A stretch of DNA of 64,000 bases. Source: Pyrrhoderma lamaoense (Eukaryota; Basidiomycota; Agaricomycetes; Hymenochaetales; Hymenochaetaceae). The notes beneath the pieces were generated by a model. It was not told the DNA's origin. It saw only the letters and a list, made by a program, of their open reading frames with translations, and ran no database searches. Where the stretch lies: contig NBAZ01000002.1 of the NCBI GenBank assembly GCA_002794735.1, positions 1,426,001 to 1,490,000 on the forward strand, read 5' to 3'. Shown here in pieces: positions 56,509 through 64,000 of the stretch. Each line of letters opens with the position of its first letter. The stretch's first letter is position 1. A program made the position numbers and the translations under genes.

Positions 56509-58658
56509 TCAAGAAAGGTCTTTTTTAGGGTGCCAGTGATCCATTCCCACTAAATTTGTATAATATCTCAGAGCTTCACAGTACTGAGATCCTGTTAGAA
56601 ATTTATTTTTCACCAGAACCTGCAACACTAAGTTTAGTATGAATTTTTTTGATGCTAGGTAGTCACTATTTCGCACCAGTAGCCAGACCTGAAGAGCACC
56701 GTATCCAGCACCACGATGTATCATTCTCCAATACTCATCAATAAACATTTTTATCCCGTTCCCATAATTTTCAATGAATTTATTCCTGATATCAAGCTCT
56801 CTCGTAAGCAACTACTTTCAAAGCTGAGAAGAATCCCCCCCCCTTACCTGTGCAAGAAAATCCATCGATTCCACAAAGCACGCATCATTTTATCCTCATC
56901 GCGCACATTATCGAGTTCAAAAAGGTCCTCTTCCCAATCTATTATCAACCATTCCATGATACCGAATTGATCGAGGGAAGCTCATTAAGTAAGTCGTATA
57001 GTTTTGGACCACCAGGGCGTGCCGAATAAGTCTGTGGAGAAATATAAGGATAAACGGCTGAAGGTCCCTCGAGGTTATCATATGGTGGCGGCGTTGGATA
57101 TCTGTCAGGGTTTTCGGGTCAATTGGCCGTGGGGGACGTTTGACTATATTCATGGCTTGCTGAATAGACATATTGGGCTCCATTTCTGGACTTTCACGTA
57201 GTTTAACTCTGTGCGAGTCAAGGAAGCGTTTCTCATTGTATACTGACATATCACGAAGGAGGGGCTCTATTTCCTCTAAGGAAGGCGAGTCAGAGATTGA
57301 ATGTATCTCTACACTAGAGATATCTGTATCGGATGTACTAGTAATCAAAGAGAGTAAGAAAATGATAACTCAATTTTTGGCGGAATATACAAACTCAAAC
57401 TCTTCATCTTCGCCGCTGTCCTTTGAATTCATGTCTTCTTCCGAGTCTGATTCTGGAGCATCAGGAACGATGACCTCCAGATAGTCATAGTTCTATCGAT
57501 AAGTTAGAGAAACAAGAGAAACGAATAGAAAGTAGCTAGTGGAGAACGGACCATAGAACATTTGACTACTGTGTATTCACAATTCCCGTGTATCTTCGAT
57601 ATATGTAGGAATAAGCCTTGTTGCGTATCGAAGTTCAAAATTTGACATATTGGGCACCACCAGCAACCTCCAAAGAGGTCGGATCCTGTTAGTTGGACTC
57701 CTCCCCATTTATAGTGAGTCTTCATGGGATGACTTATATACTCATTTATAGAGTATCTCCCTAGAGAGTCCATAGCCCTTCTTAAAGTCCGTCTCAGAAA
57801 AGGTAGTCTACGCATCTGATATATGGGTCTTATGTGGTTTGAAAGCTTATCTAGAATATCTGCCAACTGATTTTCGGTATTCTCTGTATCGGCTCTTCCA
57901 GACGATTCTGGCTCAGATTCATCGGAGCTCAAATAAATGATACTCTTCCGATCTGAATCGCTTGAATCATTTTCGATGTATATGGGGGGATGTCCGCTAA
58001 GTGAGGTAATCGTCTTCTTGCGTCGAATATTCACTTTATCTCTATCATTGGGGTGTTCTTTTGGAGATAGTGTTCGAGCTCTATCCTTCCGTGCCGCACT
58101 TCTATTAAAAGTAATCCTATAGGAGCATGTTAGAGATCGGAGGTTTTGATCCTTGTAGGACTTAAAAACATACAATGATCTTGATCCTGAATAGTCTTGT
58201 TCAGAACTGACTCCATGTCGATTATTTGTTCCAACTACTGTATCAAAACCAGGTGCTCTGTTTTCATTATGAATGAGTGCTGTATTTTCCTGTCTAGAGG
58301 AGCCTATGCTTTTAATGTGAGCATTACGGTATAGCGAAAGTTGATGGAGTTCCTCGGAAAGCTCTTGGCTTGGAAACAAGCTCCTTTTTTTAGGAGTGAA
58401 AATTTTAGGAGTGAAAAAGGCGCGAGCCGAAGCTGGAGTCGGCTGAGTTATTCGGGGACGTTGTATAGATGGCGACGAAAAATCATTTTCACCAGGGAGC
58501 TGTGCCCAAGTGGGACAATGTTAGCCTTTCTCATTGTAACCAATAACTCAGTACGTTCATCGTAAATAGGAGCTTACCGAGGTCTGGCCAAGAAAGATAC
58601 CATCAGTTCTTGTTTTCTTTTTCACGCGAGGTGCACTGGAAGGTTTGTTACGGGACAT
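56509..58658 (-). CDS. SUZ12: SUZ12-like Polycomb repressive complex 2 subunit
   Basis: Likely subunit of the PRC2 histone H3K27 methyltransferase complex. ATG 58658 starts MSRNKPSSAPRVKKKTRTDG; a disordered acidic/serine region follows. A single zinc finger reads GGCWWCPICQILNFDTQQGL then FLHISKIHG, with C-x2-C and H-x4-H (about 57680-57590), as in Su(z)12. After an acidic linker (PESDSEEDMNSKDSGEDEEF) comes SARPGGPKLYDLLNELPSIN (about 57030-56960), then a VEFS-box-like C-terminus: DEDKMMRALWNRWIFLH (about 56900-56850) and RNKFIENYGNGIKMFIDEYW. It ends VGMDHWHPKKDLS at a TGA at 56511-56509. Two apparent one-base losses, near 57112 (A run) and 56952, interrupt the frame. The zinc finger plus LWNR...FIENYG arrangement is characteristic; the symbol follows the animal gene. 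The gene is convergent with the P450, with 70 bases between stops. Confidence 0.8.
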
Positions 58659-59984
58659 CTAAGTTCAAAGTATTCTTAACGAGAGGATCCCTTGTATATG
58701 GTAAAGATTTGGGATCAACGATGAGAGCAGACTAGGGCTATGAAATGCTTTTATTGTAAAGGCAGTATCCCAATAAGCAAGTGAGTCTAACCAACGAAGT
58801 TTGTGATCACGTCTTTTAAAAAAAGCGAAACTAGATATCTGTTGAGGAACTGTATGGCTTGCTTAAGATTTACTTGGGGATGATATGGAACACTTCACGA
58901 CATGTCAGAAGCATCTTCTCGTACTAATCCGAATTATACTTTTTTTGTTCTAAGGAAATACACGTGATCGGACGTTGATTCCATGCACGTGCGCAAAATC
59001 ATTTTCCGAGTTTCAAATACACACACACTTTCGATTAGATACTAAGTTAGTGCTTGGTGTAAGCAGCCTTATGGGTGAGACAGAATACATCTCGATATAT
59101 CAATTTCTCGCTGTATTCCTGTTCTTGCTATTGTCTAGGTTATCTACTCCAATGGACTACCATCAGGTCACTTAGAGTTCTAACCGAGTTTTATTGTAGC
59201 ATACATCAACACTTTAGTCTAAATGTTCAACTCTTCGTGACAATACATGACCCTCGATACCCGATAAGATCCAGGTGAACCTCACCGAATATCGAAGACT
59301 ATATGCAACTACTAATCTACCTTACAGCTTACAGGCCGATACACGATACACTTCAGTTCAGGAACAGTCAACGGACGCGCTTGATGCCTTGTTACAAGCT
59401 TTTCATTCTTGCAACCACGGATTCAGTGCCTCAGTATCCTCAGATGTGAATATGGTACCCACAGGAATCCATTAATCGATCACATCTTGCGGAGGATATA
59501 TTATTGATTCTTCGGTACAATAATTTTCATCAAGTACCTTGATCACCGGTTGACTCAAGTACAATTTGCTGGAAGAGTGATGGATCAGTGTGGAGCATAA
59601 AACAGCTTCGGGGTGACCCCTTTCTTTCCATATACACATATTGATACATTATTTATCGATACAACCTCCCGAAAGGGGCATCTTCCCATGATCAAATCCT
59701 CTCGTTCAAGTCTCTATTAGAATCAATGTTAATCGACCGTCGTTTCTAGGTAAATCAGGATTTACTATCCATACCTTCCAACGCTACTACTCTTTACAAG
59801 CTGATTGTGGGAATCTTCACAGTTGTGCAGCTTCACCGGTTTCTCAAGAATATCTGTCCTGTATATCGCTCTAGGATTAATTGGGTAGTTTTCTCAACAG
59901 GAAAGCTTACTGGCCTTTCTCATAGCTTGAGTGCCTTGGATGTTCTAAGAAAATGTCCATCATCTTTTATTATAAGACATGCGA
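58659..59984. other. Intergenic spacer
   Basis: About 1.3 kb upstream of the SUZ12-like gene. Plus-strand short ORFs at 58975-59475 show no motif. The left inverted repeat begins at its right edge. Confidence 0.5.
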
Positions 59985-60415
59985 GGACTCCTCCTTCACG
60001 ATGGTGTATTGTAGGAACAAAAAAGTAGGTGATCGGTAGTAGTGCATTGATAATGCACTTTGTAACTCGCCCGGAAAGTCCATTACTACTACTCGGCCGC
60101 GCGCCTGGTCCATTTCTCTTACTATTTAGCTTCACTTTCTACTCTTACTCGAGGACAGGGTTCGTCTATATTGACCCCTCGTTTCGGATAGCTCAGTCCC
60201 TTCGTCCAGTGGCATATATTATGATATAGCCACCTGGGAACCATGCTTTTCTTGTTATCTACCCTTTATCTCGCGTATTTATGAATAAGCCTCCAGACTT
60301 AAGGCCGTAGAAAAGCAGTTAATTCCCTCAATCAATTAATTCCCAATCTATCTATTCACTCCCCCCCCCCTACGAGTAGCTCTCTTATAGTCGCCTGTAC
60401 TCTTTATCTTTGTAC
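59985..60415 (+). repeat. Diverged inverted repeat, left arm
   Basis: Matches, in reverse complement, the stretch at about 63110-63530. Shared landmarks in order are a CTCGCCCGGA-AGTCCATTA block, TAGCTTCACTTTCTACTCTT with ACTCGAG, CAGTGGCAT ... TAGCCACCTGG-AACCATGCT, AAGCCTCCAGACTT-AGGCCGTAG, and a C10 run (60361-60370) opposite a G10 run. Similarity is by eye about 75-85 percent with small gaps. It is probably a remnant of a transposable element or a dispersed repeat. No transposase gene is seen in it. Confidence 0.75.
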
Positions 60416-60688
60416 ACTAAAGGTAAGGTGATACACAAAAATCAGAAATTGACATATATCACTTAGAGACGAGATGTGAACGTTGTTATCAATAGTGATA
60501 AGTAGATAACATAGATAATATGTCTATTATCCCAAGCTCTAATTATATTTTGCAAGTAGACTGTGAGAGGTGTTTTAGCATAAGGGATAGCTTCCACTTT
60601 GACTACATACATTTTTAATGATACCCAAGGTATTATTACGAGATTCAGTGCTAAAGCTTGATCCACTACTTTCGATATCGTTATCAAG
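60416..60688. other. Spacer inside the inverted repeat
   Basis: Short AT-rich stretch between the left repeat arm and the membrane-protein gene. Nothing recognisable. Confidence 0.4.
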
Positions 60689-62104
60689 CTATGAGTAGTG
60701 ATATGTTTTATTAGATGACACTAAGGAAGTGCAAGGCAATGTAGGTGCAAGTCGACTCACGTTACTGTTCTGCCTCATAGTCTGCCCCTGGAATAAATCT
60801 GTAGTGATAACATCTTCCTCAATGGAGCTCTCGTCAAAGACATTATGGATACTGCCGCGAGAGTTTAATCTGACTATGATTAGCTTCGTGGAAGAAGGTT
60901 TGGGTTAGGGACATACAGTGCTAGCAAAGCATTATTATATACTAAAAGAATTATGATTTAGCATTTATTAAAAGGGAGTATTAGAGGTAACCTGTGTTGC
61001 ACATACAGTTTGGTGCCAAGGAAGCAAAGAGAAGATGTGTATACGTATTTGGTGTAGCTATGGCAACAACGACAGCTGCAATAGCATTCAATGCAGTGGT
61101 GGCACTGCTACTGATAGTATAGAGGACAAGGCGATTTATGACTGTTTCCGATCGTCTTTGTCCATTCCGCATTCTATGTACCAATACAACGAAGACGATG
61201 GCTAGAAATATCTCGACAAATGCCGTTCCAGCATATAATCCTCTAGAGATGTTGATAAACATCCCTGTATGGTTTACGATGAATAGATTGTAGATTTTCG
61301 AGAAGTAATATAAAGTGATTGATAGTTGACCAGCGATGGCGATGATCACCATGAGTATCAGCGCAACATTGTGTTTACTTACTTTAATAAAGGAGACGGG
61401 AGTTAGCACTGAGCAGTTACTAAAGAATCGGACTCGCTCACAATTCCAGATACGCTTGGCATAGTATGCCTGAACCAGAACATCCACAAAAGCCGATAAC
61501 ATCGTAATCAAGGGAAGCTCAGCTCTAGAGTGCATTGATGAAATGTGAGTACAATGGTATACGCGTGATTGCATAAGGAGACTTACACGCTGAGTCTAGC
61601 TAATGCAAGGATACTCCCGGGTTCTTCAACAAATATGTGGTAACCCCATCGTACTACAGCTACTTGATGGGACGTTTCGAGACACCAAACGAAGACGACA
61701 TAGATCCGAAGTTTCCAATCGTCATTTTTACAGTGAGTCTGAGAAACGGCATGAGAAACGAGTGCATGGCAGAGATCCATAAGAGAAACAGACCTTGAAA
61801 TATACGTAAAGTTGAATAACGCTTATCCCCCAAAGTCTGATAATAGTATCTGATTACTATGTGCTTATTAGTTTTCGACAGGTGAGAATAGGTTACATGA
61901 CGGTAAGCCTGTGTATCAAAGATGTTACTCGTCGAACTCAGTATGGTGCATATTTTTCGTACGTGCAAGAGAGGAAAAGACACTGATAATAGCTGTGTAC
62001 TTCGACAAAAATCGACTTGAATGAGAGTTAAGAGTCTGACGTGACACATAAAGAGATAGGGGCTTGCTCACAACTTTCGAGACTTCAGAGATTGAGACAG
62101 GCAT
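60689..62104 (-). CDS. DUF6534-family seven-helix membrane protein
   Basis: Integral membrane protein of the DUF6534 family, abundant in Agaricomycetes and of unknown function. ATG 62104 starts MPVSISEVSK. The N-terminal helices are poorly resolved (TQAYR...YYYQTLGDKRYSTLRI, about 61900-61790). The family core is clear: KLRIYVVFVWCLETSHQVAV, GYHIFVEEPG, RAELPLITMLSAFVDVLVQA YYAKRIW, NVALILMVIIAIAGQLSITL, GLYAGTAFVEIFLAIVFVVL, and the signature last-helix block INRLVLYTISSSATTALNAI with AAVVVAIATP. The end of the membrane part (TKLYV, then NALLAL and LNSRG) is followed by a short acidic tail (FDESSIEEDVITTDLFQGQ) to a TAG at 60691-60689. The frame near 61010 and 60880 needs one shift each, so the last exon joins are approximate. 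It is the only gene lying between the two repeat arms. Confidence 0.72.
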
Positions 62105-63109
62105 AAGGGAGGTGGTGAAAAGCAAGCTTCTATAAGCAGATCAATCACAATCCAGTCTGCATTATAGATATATGAGTCGAACATGTGCTAGTGTCTATCA
62201 TCCGAGACGGGATATCATCGATATAATATTAATCAACTGGAAATATCTTCCTGTAAATGGAAGGAAAAATGATCAGCTTCCGAGTGATATACTAGCACTG
62301 GTCCATTCTTGTCTGGTCTCTGTACACAGCCCTTGGCAGTGTAACAAAGAAACAAAATCTGATAGACCATTTCTTCGATAGTACTATTAGTAGCATACTA
62401 CAGGCGCATATCAGGCTCATAATCCACATAGAAGTTGGAAGACCTCATTTGTCAATAGAATAATGGTGTGTTAGTTAATAACCCAAGCGTTAATCAGAAT
62501 ACGAGAAGCGAAGTGAACAAAATGGACGTCGAGAACTGAAATATCTAGTTCGGGAAGAACGTTGATGCGATCACACAAGCATATGTATCATGTTTGATAG
62601 TCCTGATCTACTTATCAAATCAAGGTGGCCAGCTCAAGAGATAGAGAGAGGAGATGTTATATTAAACAATTTCTTCTAGAGACCTTATTTATGTGTTACA
62701 TGCCCTATCTGCGCTTTCTAGCACCAAATACAAAGTCCCATTAGTCATACTATATATATATATATATATATATAACTATAGGTCAAGGTTGGACCTTTTA
62801 GCCGTATTTAGTGGCGATGACTTGGGATTTGGAGCCTGCCTACACCAGACACGATGCTCTGATTTGATTTCGGGGCCTAAAAGCGCGAAATCCCATGAAC
62901 TCGGCCAAAGGCTGGAGAAGGATTGAGACCTCCGGGAGAAGTGAGACTCCTCAGAACAGAAGATCGTGCAGAAACGTATAGAGTAGAGTTTCGAACCGAA
63001 GCTATAACTTGAGATATACAGTGTAAGTGTATATTTTTCTGACCACCCGGACGACTTGCAGTACAGTCAAAGTACTACAAACTCGTCCGGGCAGCTTGAT
63101 AAGCAGCGG
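62105..63109. other. Intergenic region with microsatellite
   Basis: About 1 kb upstream of the DUF6534 gene. It contains a (TA)n run and two GC-richer patches (about 62800-63060). The plus-strand frame at 62693-62926 crosses the TA run and is not convincing. Confidence 0.5.
62751..62774. repeat. (TA)n microsatellite
   Basis: Twelve TA units in a row. Confidence 0.9.
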
Positions 63110-63530
63110 AGGAGTAGATTATGAGACTACAGGAGACTACCAGAGGGCTACTTCAGGGGGGGGGGTAATTAGAAGATAACTGGGGATTGATCGATTAACT
63201 ACGGCCTCAAGTCTGGAGGCTTATATATCAAAACGAGAGATAAAAGGTAGATAATAGAGAGTAGCATGGTTTCCAGGTGGCTACATGCCACTAGACAAAA
63301 GAATTAGGCTATCAGAATCGAAGTATCCATATAAATGAACCCTACCCTCGAGTAAGAGTAGAAAGTGAAGCTAGATAGTAAGAGAGATGGGCCGGAAACG
63401 TGGCCGAGAGTAAGGAAATATAGTAATAATGGACTCTCCGGGCGAGCTGCAGAGTGCATTATAAATGCAATACGATTGGCTATCTACTTAGTTGGTCATA
63501 CATTGGAGCTACAATACAAACGACAATCGG
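63110..63530 (-). repeat. Diverged inverted repeat, right arm
   Basis: Reverse-complement partner of the left arm at about 59985-60415, with a G10 run around 63157-63166 opposite the left C10 run. The two arms face each other across about 2.7 kb. An ORF across this arm (63365-63592) starts MKLDSKRDGPETWP. The left arm's matching frame starts MKLNSKRNGPGARPSSSNGL, so the repeat may once have carried a short coding sequence, or the frames may match only because the DNA matches. Confidence 0.75.
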
Positions 63531-64000
63531 TGAGGGAATCTCTTTCAAGGACGCTATTGTACACAGCGGCTATGCATCATGCTAAAGTATAGCCACCAGT
63601 CTTAACCGCCTGATTATACATATTTTACTTTGCACATTCAAGTATGTATGATTGTGATCAACAGGACTTCACTATTAACCTTCTGTGTTGAACAGTTCTT
63701 TTGTTTGAACCGCATAAACAAATATGCTATTTGTACTGTACCTAGGCTCCTTACTCAAAGGCCTTTATTACAGATTTGACAATACTCTTAGTAGTGTGTC
63801 CTTACTTCGATCCGTAATCTCGTACCCAAAAGATCCTCCAATAGAGTAGTGAAACGGAGAAGTGCGAGGTACACCCTTCTCGTCCTACACTGCGGATCAC
63901 GATATGATTAACAACCAGTTCATAAATAAATCACTTTATTTCCTCATGATATTATATATATATATTACTTTACAAAAAAAGACTAGGTATAATCCCCCAC
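63531..64000. other. Right edge, no gene seen
   Basis: About 470 AT-rich bases ending with a short TA run near 63953-63965. Nothing recognisable. Confidence 0.4.

Noticed and set aside
59920..60135. Minus-strand ORF inside the left repeat arm as a gene
   Set aside because: Its partner in the right arm diverges after about 35 residues and neither has a motif; best treated as part of the repeat.
1..64000. CRISPR arrays, bacterial operons, phage or viral genes
   Set aside because: No spaced direct repeats, no ribosome-binding sites, and the genes are spliced fungal nuclear genes. No viral protein motifs were seen.

Overview
The window reads as nuclear DNA of a filamentous basidiomycete, most likely an Agaricomycete. 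Genes are split by many short introns (mostly about 33 to 75 bases, GT-AG). Overall composition is AT-leaning. The gene content includes families typical of Agaricomycetes: a DUF6534 membrane protein, a CYP63-like P450, a kinase with an HGDL catalytic loop, flavin amine oxidases and multidrug MFS transporters. All gene models here were joined by hand from reading frames and splice signals, so exon edges are approximate.

Layout, left to right. 0-4.2 kb: two tandem L-amino-acid-oxidase-like genes (minus), the first cut by the window edge. 5.3-8.4 kb: secreted GH3 beta-glucosidase (minus). 9.0-12.7 kb: a Cdc24-like RhoGEF whose end overlaps the start of a TKL-type protein kinase, possibly one fused protein (minus). 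13.4-14.9 kb: GT15 mannosyltransferase (minus). 15.9-18.3 kb: a coiled-coil protein and a conserved hypothetical (plus). 18.7-21 kb: COQ8-type atypical kinase for ubiquinone synthesis. 21.3-22.3 kb: OPI3-type phospholipid methyltransferase (minus). 22.9-24 kb: short-chain dehydrogenase (plus). 24.5-26.3 kb: GPI-anchored alpha-amylase homologue that has lost its catalytic residues (minus). 27-28.6 kb: two hypotheticals (minus). 29.3-33.3 kb: TFC4 subunit of TFIIIC (plus). 33.5-39.3 kb: tandem MFS drug/polyamine transporters (minus). 39.6-43.9 kb: large YML020W-like hydrolase-fold protein (plus). 45.5-47.1 kb: aldo-keto reductase (minus). 48-48.7 kb: a broken, GC-richer hypothetical. 48.7-54 kb: gene-poor, with one tRNA-Glu(CTC). 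54-56.4 kb: P450 (plus), convergent with a SUZ12-like PRC2 subunit (56.5-58.7 kb, minus). 60-63.5 kb: a diverged inverted repeat around a DUF6534 membrane protein gene.

No single pathway ties the window together. It mixes housekeeping genes (COQ8, OPI3, TFC4, GT15, SUZ12) with accessory secretion, oxidation and transport genes. The points most worth a second look are the RhoGEF/kinase junction, the multi-site loss of catalytic residues in the GPI-anchored amylase homologue, and the inverted repeat.

A technical caution: at least fifteen reading frames, several in conserved housekeeping genes, are broken by what looks like one missing base, usually in a short homopolymer. Other multi-exon genes (TFC4, P450, OPI3, AKR, the 17-18 kb gene) are clean. 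Uncorrected long-read consensus error is the simplest reading. True decay cannot be excluded for the second amine oxidase, which carries five breaks.
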